This document shows, piece by piece, positions 7,895 to 15,927 of a stretch of DNA of 34,784 nucleotides (position 1 is the first letter of the stretch; every line of letters starts with the position of its first letter). The position numbers and the translations under genes are program-made. The stretch comes from GCA-2686265 sp036010965 (lineage in GTDB: Bacteria; Planctomycetota; UBA1135; GCA-002686595). Under the pieces are notes generated by a model, which worked only from the letters and a program-made list of their open reading frames with translations, did no database searches and was not told the origin of the DNA. The DNA lies in assembly GCA_036010965.1 (NCBI GenBank), contig DASCMO010000116.1:1-34784 (forward strand). Direction: 5' to 3'.

Positions 7895-8094
7895 CTCGGG
7901 GATGAGCTGGTAGTCGCCACCCTTGGGCGGGAACTTGCCCAGCACGCGGACAAAATACTGCGGACTGTCCTCCCCGTAGATCTCGGCCTGCTCCGCGATC
8001 CACTCCCGCGAGATGATGCTCTCGGGCACATCCTGCGCCGCGATGGAGAACCGCGCCCAGTTCCCACGCTGGTGCGTCTCGTGGAACGCTCCGT
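7895..8094 (-). pseudogene. Phage terminase large subunit, internal fragment
   Basis: On the minus strand, about 66 codons read continuously as the nuclease-side part of a phage terminase large subunit: FHETHQRGNWARFSI, then VPESIISREWIAEQ, then GEDSPQYFVRVLGKFP, then LIPE. The order and wording match terminases of tailed phages (...I(S/D)xEWI......GxDSPxYxxRVLGxFP......LIP). Both ends are cut: at 7895 it meets an FG-GAP stub and at about 8094 the C-terminal half of a porin. There is no start codon and the ATPase half is missing. It lies in the opposite orientation to the HGG and integrase fragments elsewhere in the window. Confidence 0.7.
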
Positions 8095-8704
8095 CACCTG
8101 CTCGAGCAGGGCGCGGCGAGCGAGGCCTCGGCGTGGGTGGCTCAGCTCGCCGGGGGCTTCGACCTTGGGAACGCCTGGGCCGGCACGGCGGCCGTGAGCT
8201 ACTACGACTACACCGATGTGACGCCCGACGGCGGCACCGGCCTCCTCGACGGCAACTCCGGCAATGCGACCGTCGAAGAGGGCGGGGTGGTCGTGGACTT
8301 CGAGTCCCAGTTCGCCATCTGGAACCCGATCGCCGCTCTCACCTACAGCGGCGCGGGACGCCCGTTCTCCGTGGCGGCGGAGTGGATACACAACGCGCGC
8401 GCGGCGAACGAGGCCGACAGCGGCTGGGCCGTGGGAGCTGCCTGGGGGCGGGCCCGCGAGGAGGGCGACCTGCGGCTGTACTACCAGTGGCAGGTCGTCG
8501 AGCGCGACGCCATCTTCTCGCCCTTCGCCCAGGATGATTTCCTGTTCGCGACCAACCACCGGAGCCACGCGTTCGGCGTGAACTACCAGCTCGCCGACGG
8601 CATCGGCCTGCACCTGTGGGGGCTCGTCTCCGCGCCCGAGGAGACCGGCGGTGATGACGGCGAGCGGTGGCGCCTGCGCCTCGCGCCTCAACATCAAGTT
8701 CTGA
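8095..8704 (+). pseudogene. Outer-membrane putative porin, C-terminal fragment
   Basis: From about 8095 the plus strand encodes amphipathic beta strands: FDLGNAWAGTAAVSYYDY, VVVDFESQFAIWNPIAALTY, FSVAAEWIHN, WAVGAAWG, LRLYYQWQVVE, FLFATNHRSHAFGVNYQL, IGLHLWGLVS. This is the C-terminal barrel of Porin_5-like putative porins. The barrel should end ...RLNIKF with TGA at 8702-8704, but that ending is in the +1 frame relative to the rest, so there is one frameshift near 8685-8692 (native or sequencing error); in the uninterrupted frame the stop is 8721. The N-terminal half and signal peptide are missing because the gene begins at the junction with the terminase fragment. Confidence 0.65.
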
Positions 8705-8717
8705 CCGTCCCCGAGCC

Positions 8718-9218
8718 GTGACGCGCCCCCTGAGTGAGCTGTTGGACGTCCACGAGGAGCTCTCAGAGCGCTTCGCCGTGCACCAGGAGCAGGTGCTCGC
8801 GGGCGAGCTCGCCGGAGCCGAGGAGGACCTCGAGGCCTACTGCGCCCTGCTGCTCGTCCACATGCGCAGCGAGGAGACCCTGGTACTCCCCGCCTTCGAG
8901 GCCCTCGGGCTCGACTGCGAGCGCGGCCGCGTGGAGCTGTACCGCGCCGAGCACGCGAAGATCCTGTGGTGGCTCGACGAGCTGCGGCGCCGCCTCGCCG
9001 AGCTGCGCGACAGCGCGCAGGATCCGCGGGCGCGGATCGCGCTCCTCGACCGCGAAGCGACCTTCAAGCGCGTCATGGAACACCACGACCTGCGCGAGCG
9101 CGAGTACCTCTATCCGCTGCTCGACGAGCACGCGGGCGACGTCGAGCGGCGGCGCCTGTGGCGCGAGCTCGAGGCCCTCGAGAAGACGCCTCTGCCCGCG
9201 CGCGCGCCCGCTGAGTGA
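8718..9218 (+). CDS. Hemerythrin-like HHE domain protein
   Basis: 166 residues from GTG 8718, which overlaps the end of the porin frame; no strong SD is visible. It contains the expected four-helix pattern with metal ligands: LDVHEELSERFAVHQE, LLVHMRSEETLVLPAFE, YRAEHAKILWWLDELRRR and FKRVMEHHDLREREYLYPLLDEH. HHE proteins bind a di-iron centre and take part in O2/NO sensing or repair of nitrosylated Fe-S centres. It is cytoplasmic (no signal). It is convergent with the HemN/HemW-like gene, 16 nt away. A second hemerythrin half of very similar sequence is at 19930-20220. Confidence 0.8.
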   Translation: MTRPLSELLDVHEELSERFAVHQEQVLAGELAGAEEDLEAYCALLLVHMRSEETLVLPAFEALGLDCERGRVELYRAEHAKILWWLDELRRRLAELRDSAQDPRARIALLDREATFKRVMEHHDLREREYLYPLLDEHAGDVERRRLWRELEALEKTPLPARAPAE

Positions 9219-9234
9219 AGGTCCCCGGCGCCGC

Positions 9235-10653
9235 TCAGGTGCGGTGCGTCGGCAGGTAGATGTCCGGGAGCAGCCGATCGATGCGCGCGAGCCCGGCGGC
9301 GCCGACACGGAGCGTGCCCCTCGCGGTGCGCCACCAGCCCGCGCGCTCGCCGCGTGCGAGGGCCTCGCCCGCCAGGTCCCGCGGATCGATGCCGTGGCGC
9401 CGGGCAAGGGCGTCGAGGTTACAGCGGCCGAGCTTCAGCTGCAGCACGAGCTCGCGCACGCAGCGCTCCCGTGCGTCGAGGGCGTAGGCGCGCGAGAGGG
9501 GCAGCTCGCCGGCACCGACGCGCTCGAGATAGCGGGCCGGCGAGGTGAGGTTCTGGTGGTGGACCCCGCCGAGGTAGGCGAAGGCCGACGCGCCGAGCCC
9601 GAGCAGGTCCGCTCCGTGGTACTGGGCCCGCTGGTAGAGGAAGCGTCCGCGCCGCGGATCGCGCACTCCCGCGTAGGCGCTGATCCTGGTGTAGCCGGCC
9701 TCCTCGAGGGCGGCGAGGGCCCAGGCGACCCGCCGGCGGCGGACGGCTGGCGCGGGCAGGGGCGCGGGCAGGGCCCCGCGCTCGAGGGCGCGGTACAGGG
9801 GTGTGTTGCGGGGGATCTCCAGGGGGTAGACGGTCACGCTGTCGGGGCCTAGCTCGAGCAGGCGTTCGAGGCTGGAGATGAACGAGCCCTCGGTCTGGCC
9901 GACGAGCCCGGCGATCAGGTCGGTGTTGACGACCTCGAAGCCGACCTCACCCGCGGCGTCGATGGCCCGCAGGCAGTCGTCGGTGGTGTGGATGCGGGAG
10001 TTGTGGCGCAGCACCTCGTCATCGAGCTCCTGGACGCCCATGCTCAGGCGCGTGACCCCCCCCGCGCGCAGGGCGCGCAGGCGCTGTGGGGTGGCGCTGC
10101 GCGGCGCGCACTCGAAGCTGATCTCCGCGCCGGGAGCCCACGGAAGCGCGCTGCGCAGGCCGTCGAGCAGGCGCGTGATGTCGTCGGAGCCGAGCACCGA
10201 GGGGGTGCCGCCGCCGACGTAGGCGAAGTCGAGCGCGCGCCCGGCGAGGTAGGGCGAGCGCGCGAGTCGCCGCGCCTGCGCCAGCAGGCCGTCGGTGTAG
10301 GTGGTGAGGGCCTCGGGCCGCGGAGCGCGCCGTGAGAGGTAGATGCAGTACGCGCAGCGCTCCTCGCAGAAGGGTACGTGGGCGTAGAGACCGAGTGCTT
10401 CGCTCGCGGGCGGCGAGGCGAGGACGTCCTCGAAGGCGGGGGTCTGCTCGGGACTCCAAGACGAGAACGGCGGGTAGGCCGAGACGAAGGGCGAGCCCTC
10501 GACCGGCTCGCGCGCGTCGTCTTCGTCAGCGCCGCGCGCGCGCGCGGCTTCGTCGTGCCCAGCGCTCGCGAGCTCGTCGCTCGCGGTCCTGTCGCCCTCG
10601 CGCAGCTCGCCCTCGCCCTTCTCGCCTTCGGAGTCCTCGTCTTCTCTATGCAC
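9235..10653 (-). CDS. HemN/HemW-like coproporphyrinogen-type radical SAM protein
   Basis: 472 residues. The radical SAM cluster is CEERCAYC (C-x3-C-x2-C) in YAHVPFCEERCAYC, followed by YVGGGTPSVL, ISFECAPRSATPQRL, LSMGVQELDDEVL and a C-terminal winged-helix region, the HemN/HemW fold order. I place the start at GTG 10651-10653 because GGGAGG lies 7 nt upstream; a TTG at 10668 is possible but sits on top of that SD. The first ~70 residues are an acidic, low-complexity extension not typical of the family. HemN makes protoporphyrinogen anaerobically; HemW transfers haem. Next to an 11-haem cytochrome, either haem synthesis or haem handling is plausible. Confidence 0.8.
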   Translation of the reverse strand: MHREDEDSEGEKGEGELREGDRTASDELASAGHDEAARARGADEDDAREPVEGSPFVSAYPPFSSWSPEQTPAFEDVLASPPASEALGLYAHVPFCEERCAYCIYLSRRAPRPEALTTYTDGLLAQARRLARSPYLAGRALDFAYVGGGTPSVLGSDDITRLLDGLRSALPWAPGAEISFECAPRSATPQRLRALRAGGVTRLSMGVQELDDEVLRHNSRIHTTDDCLRAIDAAGEVGFEVVNTDLIAGLVGQTEGSFISSLERLLELGPDSVTVYPLEIPRNTPLYRALERGALPAPLPAPAVRRRRVAWALAALEEAGYTRISAYAGVRDPRRGRFLYQRAQYHGADLLGLGASAFAYLGGVHHQNLTSPARYLERVGAGELPLSRAYALDARERCVRELVLQLKLGRCNLDALARRHGIDPRDLAGEALARGERAGWWRTARGTLRVGAAGLARIDRLLPDIYLPTHRT

Positions 10654-10844
10654 CGGCGTTCCTCCCAAGCGTATCGATGCGCCTGCTTGGCGAGGCTACC
10701 CGCACTCCTACGGGGACATCATGAGCAGGGTTGCGCAGTGCGCTACGTAAGTTGTTCGTAGATCTCGGCTCGGCGCCCACGCAAGCGTTACGAGGATCGT
10801 CAAGCTCGCCTTCCGCGGCCGGAAGCGAGTGGTAAGCTTGTCTA

Positions 10845-13800
10845 ATGAACGAGATACTCGACTCCGGCTCGAGGCGAGCCGCCGTGGCGCTGACAGGCAT
10901 CCTCGCCGGCCTCGTCGCCGTGCAGCTGGTGACCTTCGGCGCACCCGTGCAGCGCCCGCCCGCCGCGCGAACCGGCGCGCAGACCGCCCAAGCGCCGGGC
11001 GCGCTTCGAGGTCCGCACAGCAAGACCCTCGACTGGAAGGGACATGACGGCGAGCGCATCCACCTCGACGAGCGCGCCGGCCTGGTGACCGTCGAACGCC
11101 CCGACGGCTCGACGACGATCCGCCTCTGCCGCCGCGCTCCCGCCGCCGGCGGTCCCTTGCCGGCCGTCACCCCGCCCTTCGCTATGGCCGTCTACCCCGC
11201 TTGCCTCCTGTGCCACGATCAGCTCGAGAACGCCATGGAGCACATGTTCGGCATGGACCTCGACTGCACCTTCTGTCACGGCGGCGATCCCTACGCCACC
11301 AAGAAGGACCACGCCCACGTCCAACCCGACGGCACGGTCACCTACGGCATTTCGATCCCTCCGATCGACCAGGACCTCGCCTACCAGCAGTTCGTCAATC
11401 CCTCGAACCTGAGGACCGTGGACTCGAGCTGCGGCCTGTGCCACCAGAACTACGTCCACGACGTGCGCAAGGGGATGATGTCGACCACCGCCGGCCACTT
11501 CGCGGGGGGCCTGTACCTCAACGCCGTGGTCGACACCAAGTGGCCCCTGTACGGCAACTTCGCCGTCTCCGACGACGACGGCTACGTCCCGGACACCGAG
11601 GGCGCGGTGCAGAGCCTCGATGACATGATCAGCTACGACCCGAGCGCGGACCAGAACCGCTACGCGTCGCACTACGCGGCCGTGCCCTCCCAGCAGTGCG
11701 CGCGCTGCCACCTGTGGTCACGCGGCAAGGGCTACCGCGGCAACGCGGGCTGGAACGGCCTCTACCGGGCCGACGGCTGCGCGGCCTGCCACATGGCCTA
11801 CGACAACGACGGCCTCTCCCAAAGCTCCGACCCGAGCATCGACCACGCCGAGCAGGGCCACCCGCGCACCCACGTGCTCTCCAGGTCCATCCAGACCGAG
11901 CAGTGCCTGCACTGCCACCACCGCGGCGCTCGGATCGGCCTCAACTTCACCGGCCGCGCCCAGATGCCGCCGCGCCTCCCGTCGGGTCCCGGCGTCCCGG
12001 GGACGACCGACGAGCTGTTCAACGGCGGCTACCACATGAGCGACTCCGCCACGAACCCGCCCGACATCCACCACGAGCGCGGGATGCACTGCATCGACTG
12101 CCACATCGCGTCGGAGGTCATGGGGGACGGGAACATCTGGGGCCACATGGACCAGGCGACCAAGATCGAGTGCCGCTCCTGCCACGGCCTGCCCGGCCAG
12201 CCGCCGACCTTGGCCGACAACGACGGCAGCATGCTCCCCAACGTCGTGATGCATCCCAACGGTGAGGTGATCCTGACCTCAAAGGTCACTGGCGCGGAGC
12301 ACGTCGTGCCCCTGGTGATGGACATCGTCGATCCCACCTCGCCGTCCTTCAATCCCGACGCGGCGGCGTGCATGGACGACGAGCACCTCAAGGGAGACGG
12401 CGGCCTGGAGTGCTACGCCTGCCACGCCTCTTGGGTCCCCAACTGCTTCGGCTGCCACTTCGAGCGCGACGAGCAGGACGTGGGACTGAACATGTTCACC
12501 GGCCAGTACGAGATCGGGAAGGTCACGACCAACAACAAGATCTTCGAGGCCCTGCGCACCTTCTCCCTCGGGCCCAACAGCGAGGCGCGCGCCGCTCCCT
12601 ACCTGGTCGCCTGCCAACCGATCGCTGACGTGACGGCGCCCGACGGCAGCAAGATCCTCGACTTCGCCATGCCGGTGACGAGCAACGGACTCTCCGGGCT
12701 GGGGCTCAACCCGGTCCAGCCGCACACCGTGCGGCCCCACGAAGTCCGGACCTGCGCCGAGTGCCACCGCGCTCCGCCGTCCTTGGGGCTGGGGACGGGC
12801 AACTACGCCGTCGCGCGCGCCAAGATCTACACCGCCGGGCCCGCGGGGGCGGAGCAGTTCGACCGCGAGGCGGACCCGTGCGCGCCCGCGGCCAGCGGTG
12901 CGGTCACCCAGACCGCCGCCCTGGCGGTGGCCTCGCGCCCGAACACGGTCGAGGGGACCGCCGACTTCCTGTTCGTCGCCAACGGTCAGGCCGGGGTTGA
13001 GATCTGGGATCGACGCCTCTCCGACGCAACGGGCGCGCCCGCCCATACGATCGCCGGCGTCGACGCCATCGACGTCGCCTACGCGGCCCGCTACCTGTAC
13101 GTCGTCGACGCGGGCGTCGGTGTGCGCATCTACGACGTCGCGCGGCCCAACGCGGCCGTGCACGTCGCCTCGATCGCGATCCCCGAGGCCCTGCGGGTCG
13201 TCCCTTGGGGCATCCACCTCTTCGTGCCCGCCGGGAGCGGCGGCCTGGTCGTCGTCGACGTCGCCGACCACGCCGCGCCGGCGGTCGCGGGCGTCGTCGG
13301 CGGTGTTCAAGCGGCGGACGTGGAGCTCTACGCCCACTATCAGTCGGGCGCCGACTTCGCCGTGCGCGCCTACGTGGCCGATCCGGCCTTCGGTGTGCGC
13401 GTGGTCGATCTGTTGCCCGACTTCGGCTCCGGTCAGGTCGTGGGCGGGCTCCCCCTGGTGGGTGCGAGCGGCCTGGACGCCTACACGCGCTACGTCACCG
13501 CGAGCGGCACGACGCCCTCGAGCGAGCACGACTTCCTGTACGTTGCGGCCGGCGCGGCCGGGCTCCACGTCTTCGACATGACCGATCCCGACGCCATCGT
13601 CGCTGTCTCGTCGGTGAGCGGTGGCGACGTGCGTGACGTCGTCGTCGCCAGCCAGCTCGCTCCGCCGGGAGTGGACGACTACGCCTACCTCGCCGACGCC
13701 GGCGCGGGCCTGCGGGTCGTGGACGTGACCGACCCGTTTAGTCCGTCGACCACCTGCGCGGCGCCGGCGGGGTCGGGAGCGACGCGCGTCTTGGTCGAGG

Positions 13801-13922
13801 TGCAGCAGCTGGACCGCTTCCTCGACGAGCAGGGCGAGCAGCTCAAGGAGAACTCGCACCCCTTCGTCGAGTCCTACTCCCACGCGGACCTCGTGCGCCT
13901 GCTCTCGGCGACGATCCCCTGA
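10845..13922 (+). CDS. Undecahaem cytochrome c with C-terminal LVIVD-type beta-propeller
   Basis: 1025 residues. An N-terminal hydrophobic segment (12-32) acts as signal or anchor. Eleven CxxCH haem motifs start at C120 (CLLCH), C141, C196, C285, C312, C354 (CLHCHH), C416, C443, C523, C534 and C637. From about 680 to 990 come repeated strands such as FLFVANGQAGVEIWD, YLYVVDAGVGVRIYDV, LFVPAGSGGLVVVDV, FLYVAAGAAGLHVFDM and YAYLADAGAGLRVVDV. This is a propeller of the LVIVD repeat type. The product should be periplasmic or surface-exposed and carry electrons along a haem wire, with the propeller as substrate or partner dock. It stands alone, flanked by the minus-strand radical SAM gene and a truncated reductase. 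Its substrate is unknown; nitrogen oxides, metals or sulphur compounds are all possible. Confidence 0.85.
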   Translation: MNEILDSGSRRAAVALTGILAGLVAVQLVTFGAPVQRPPAARTGAQTAQAPGALRGPHSKTLDWKGHDGERIHLDERAGLVTVERPDGSTTIRLCRRAPAAGGPLPAVTPPFAMAVYPACLLCHDQLENAMEHMFGMDLDCTFCHGGDPYATKKDHAHVQPDGTVTYGISIPPIDQDLAYQQFVNPSNLRTVDSSCGLCHQNYVHDVRKGMMSTTAGHFAGGLYLNAVVDTKWPLYGNFAVSDDDGYVPDTEGAVQSLDDMISYDPSADQNRYASHYAAVPSQQCARCHLWSRGKGYRGNAGWNGLYRADGCAACHMAYDNDGLSQSSDPSIDHAEQGHPRTHVLSRSIQTEQCLHCHHRGARIGLNFTGRAQMPPRLPSGPGVPGTTDELFNGGYHMSDSATNPPDIHHERGMHCIDCHIASEVMGDGNIWGHMDQATKIECRSCHGLPGQPPTLADNDGSMLPNVVMHPNGEVILTSKVTGAEHVVPLVMDIVDPTSPSFNPDAAACMDDEHLKGDGGLECYACHASWVPNCFGCHFERDEQDVGLNMFTGQYEIGKVTTNNKIFEALRTFSLGPNSEARAAPYLVACQPIADVTAPDGSKILDFAMPVTSNGLSGLGLNPVQPHTVRPHEVRTCAECHRAPPSLGLGTGNYAVARAKIYTAGPAGAEQFDREADPCAPAASGAVTQTAALAVASRPNTVEGTADFLFVANGQAGVEIWDRRLSDATGAPAHTIAGVDAIDVAYAARYLYVVDAGVGVRIYDVARPNAAVHVASIAIPEALRVVPWGIHLFVPAGSGGLVVVDVADHAAPAVAGVVGGVQAADVELYAHYQSGADFAVRAYVADPAFGVRVVDLLPDFGSGQVVGGLPLVGASGLDAYTRYVTASGTTPSSEHDFLYVAAGAAGLHVFDMTDPDAIVAVSSVSGGDVRDVVVASQLAPPGVDDYAYLADAGAGLRVVDVTDPFSPSTTCAAPAGSGATRVLVEVQQLDRFLDEQGEQLKENSHPFVESYSHADLVRLLSATIP

Positions 13923-13936
13923 GGGCGCGGACGGCG

Positions 13937-13952
13937 CTCGCGGGCCCGCGAG
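13937..13952. terminator. 16-bp perfect palindrome after the multihaem gene (possible terminator hairpin)
   Basis: CTCGCGGGCCCGCGAG lies 15 nt past the stop of the multihaem cytochrome and is embedded in a longer GCGCTCG...CGAGCGC inverted repeat. It can form a strong hairpin, but there is no T-tract, so a factor-independent terminator is not certain. Confidence 0.3.
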
Positions 13953-14022
13953 GCGGGCGAGCGCGCTTGCTCCCCCGTCCGCGGGGCGTAGCATCTGGTC
14001 GGCGCCGGGCGCCGGAGATGCC

Positions 14023-14319
14023 ATGGAGCGACAAGGGACGAGCAGCGGTGGGGGCGGTGCGCGGGTGCTCGTCGTCCACGGCGCCGGTCGCGAGCACGGC
14101 CTCTCCGCCCGGCTGGTCGCGGAGGTCGTGGGGGAGCTGGAGCGGCGCGGTGCCGAGTACCGCCTGCAGGATCTGTTGGCCGACGGCTTCGATCCGGTGC
14201 TGCGCCTCGGCCCCGACGAGCGCCACGCTCCGGCCTGCTCCTCCGCCGACGACCCGCTCGCCCACCGCTACCAGGAGGAGGTGCGCTGGGCCGAGGCGCT
14301 GGTCTTGGTGCACCCGGGT
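14023..14319 (+). pseudogene. Flavodoxin-fold NAD(P)H:quinone reductase, N-terminal half
   Basis: ATG 14023 follows GGAG. The product reads VLVVHGAGREHGLSARLVAE, then a DLLADGFDPVL segment and RYQEEVRWAEALVLVHP, matching the first ~100 residues of NQO1/MdaB-type flavodoxin-fold quinone reductases. In that family the next residues would be the FMN/substrate loop (VWWFS..A.LKGWVDR). Instead, at about 14319 the sequence becomes the antisense of the cytochrome oxidase accessory gene, whose stop codon is at the very breakpoint. The remaining ~100 residues of the reductase are missing, so the protein is broken. Confidence 0.65.
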
Positions 14320-14535
14320 CTACTCGCCCTGCCGCCCGTAGCGCAGCCAGTACCACAGGGTTGTGCCACCCACCATGAGCCAGGGCACGAAGAGCAGCAC
14401 CAGGGTGGCTTGCTGCAGGCCACGAGCCACGCCCGCGGTCTCGGGGCTCTCCCCGAGGCGCGGTCAGCAGCTCTGGGCGAGAGCCGGCTCGCACCACAGC
14501 AGCGTGCAGACGGCGATGGCGAGGGCCACGCGCAT
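14320..14535 (-). CDS. Small oxidase-operon membrane protein with in-frame UGA
   Basis: ATG 14535 overlaps the preceding stop (TGATG), so it is translationally coupled to the subunit IV gene. A signal peptide (MRVALAIAVCTLLWCEPALA-QSC) is followed at once by TGA 14466-14464. The same frame then continues for 47 codons with PRLGESPETAGVARG, one TM helix (TLVLLFVPWLMVGGTTLWYWL) and a basic tail, ending TAG 14322-14320. This matches the small signal peptide plus Cys motif plus single TM proteins found in cytochrome oxidase operons, which normally carry C-P-x-C where this one has C-UGA-P. The UGA could be a disabling mutation, a sequencing error or a selenocysteine codon; a 12-bp hairpin directly follows it (14463-14433). 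Confidence 0.55.
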
Positions 14536-14795
14536 CACATCGCCGTCCCGTCGGGGGCCACGAGCACCACCAGCACGGCGGTGGTGGCGAAGATGCCGAT
14601 CAGGACCGTGTAGATCAGGCTCTTCTTCTCGAAGGCGAGGTGCATGAAGAACAGGGCGATGATCGCCGCCTTGACGATCATGCCGCCCGCCAGGACGGGT
14701 TTGCTCCCGATGAACACCATGGCGAGGGTGATCAGGAGCAGGACGAACCAGGCGATCCAGTAGGAACCGTAGGAGTGGGTGGCTTTCTCAGACAT
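14535..14795 (-). CDS. Cytochrome c oxidase subunit IV-like protein (CtaF/CyoD type)
   Basis: 86 residues with three TM helices (IAWFVLLLITLAMVFIG, MIVKAAIIALFFMHLAF and a final hydrophobic helix). The motif KAAIIALFFMHLAFEKKSLIY is typical of bacterial oxidase subunit IV, which stabilises the CuB site of subunit I. The gene is 9 nt downstream of coxC and overlaps the next gene at TGATG, so it is part of the operon. Confidence 0.85.
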   Translation of the reverse strand: MSEKATHSYGSYWIAWFVLLLITLAMVFIGSKPVLAGGMIVKAAIIALFFMHLAFEKKSLIYTVLIGIFATTAVLVVLVAPDGTAM

Positions 14796-14804
14796 GGCGG
14801 GCCC

Positions 14805-15410
14805 CTAGAGGAGGTAGAAACAGCCGAAGATGAAGACCCAGACCAGGTCCACGAAGTGCCAGTACAGGCCGGCGACCTCCACCTTGTCGGGCAGCAGGCG
14901 CTCGGGCGTGGTGCGCAGGAAGGTGACCAACAGGATCACGACGCCGATCAGGACGTGGGTCCCGTGGAACCCGGTCATCATGAAGAAGTAGGAGGAGAAT
15001 GCGCCCGCGCCCCAGGGGTTGCCCGTCAGCCGTGCGCCGTCGCCGATGAAGTGGCTCCACTCGATGGCCTGCATGACGAGGAAGGCGAGGCCGATCAGTG
15101 TGGTCAGGAGCAGGTAGCGGCGCGTCAGCCCCCGGTCGCCGTCGCCTGCGGCCTTGACGGCGCAGGCCATGGTGGCCGAGCTCGTGATGAGGGTGAACGT
15201 CATCAGGGTGATGAAGTTCATGTCGAAGACCTCGCTCTGGACAGGCCAGCCGACGTCACTCGCCAGGCGGGTGAACATGTAGCTCGCCAGGTAGCCGGCG
15301 AACAGCAGGGCGTCGCTGATGATGAAGCACCACATCATCAGCTTCTGCCAGCTGGTGTCGAAGATGGGGGCTTCCATCTCGTCGGACGCGACGGCGTGGA
15401 CTTCGGTCAT
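14805..15410 (-). CDS. coxC: Cytochrome c oxidase subunit III
   Basis: 201 residues and about five TM helices, the short bacterial form of subunit III. Recognisable stretches are KLMMWCFIISDALLFAGYL, the glutamate-containing LVMQAIEWSHFI, MTGFHGTHVLIGVVILL and the C-terminal VAGLYWHFVDLVWVFIF. It starts at ATG 15410, 13 nt after the related gene at 15424-15927. It binds subunit I and supports proton uptake and long-term activity of the oxidase. Confidence 0.9.
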   Translation of the reverse strand: MTEVHAVASDEMEAPIFDTSWQKLMMWCFIISDALLFAGYLASYMFTRLASDVGWPVQSEVFDMNFITLMTFTLITSSATMACAVKAAGDGDRGLTRRYLLLTTLIGLAFLVMQAIEWSHFIGDGARLTGNPWGAGAFSSYFFMMTGFHGTHVLIGVVILLVTFLRTTPERLLPDKVEVAGLYWHFVDLVWVFIFGCFYLL

Positions 15411-15423
15411 GACGGGCTCGGGT

Positions 15424-15927
15424 TTAGGAGGCGAGGAGGAAGAGGACGTAGAGCCAGACGAGGCCCATGAAGTGCCAGTAGGCTGCGACCAGCCGCAGGG
15501 GCCGCTCGCGCAGGGTCACCCAGGCGAGGGCGCACAGGCCGCCCCCGAGGTGCAGCCCGTGCACGGCGGAGAGCATGAAGTAGAAGGCGCCGTGGGGCGT
15601 GGACGGCAGGCCCACGCCGAGTTGGGCCAGCTCGCTCCATGAGAAGAGCTGTGCAGCGAGGAAGGCGCAGCCGAGGAGCAGGCTGACGCGGCGCAAGCCG
15701 GCGCTCTCACGCCGACGGGCAAGCTCGAGGGTGACGCTGCTCGTGACCAGGATTCCCGTGCCGATCCAACTCCAGGTCGGGATCGCGACCGGAGTCCAGT
15801 CGGGAGCCGGGCGCCGGATCAGGTAGGCGGCGGTGAACCCGGCGAACAGCATCACCACGACGCCCAGCAGGACGACGAAGAGTACATCGCTGGCTCGCGG
15901 CCGGGAGAGGGTGGCGGCCACGCTCAC
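15424..15927 (-). CDS. Second heme-copper oxidase subunit III-like protein
   Basis: 167 residues with five predicted helices. It shares the subunit III pattern (FYFMLSAVHGLHLGGGL, LVAAYWHFMGLVWLYVLFLL) but lacks the first two helices of a long CoxC. The GTG start overlaps the coxA stop (GTGA at 15927-15924), so translation is coupled to subunit I. Oxidase operons with two short CoxC-like genes in tandem are known in several lineages; the second may stand in for the missing helices or belong to an alternative assembly. Confidence 0.8.
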   Translation of the reverse strand: MSVAATLSRPRASDVLFVVLLGVVVMLFAGFTAAYLIRRPAPDWTPVAIPTWSWIGTGILVTSSVTLELARRRESAGLRRVSLLLGCAFLAAQLFSWSELAQLGVGLPSTPHGAFYFMLSAVHGLHLGGGLCALAWVTLRERPLRLVAAYWHFMGLVWLYVLFLLAS

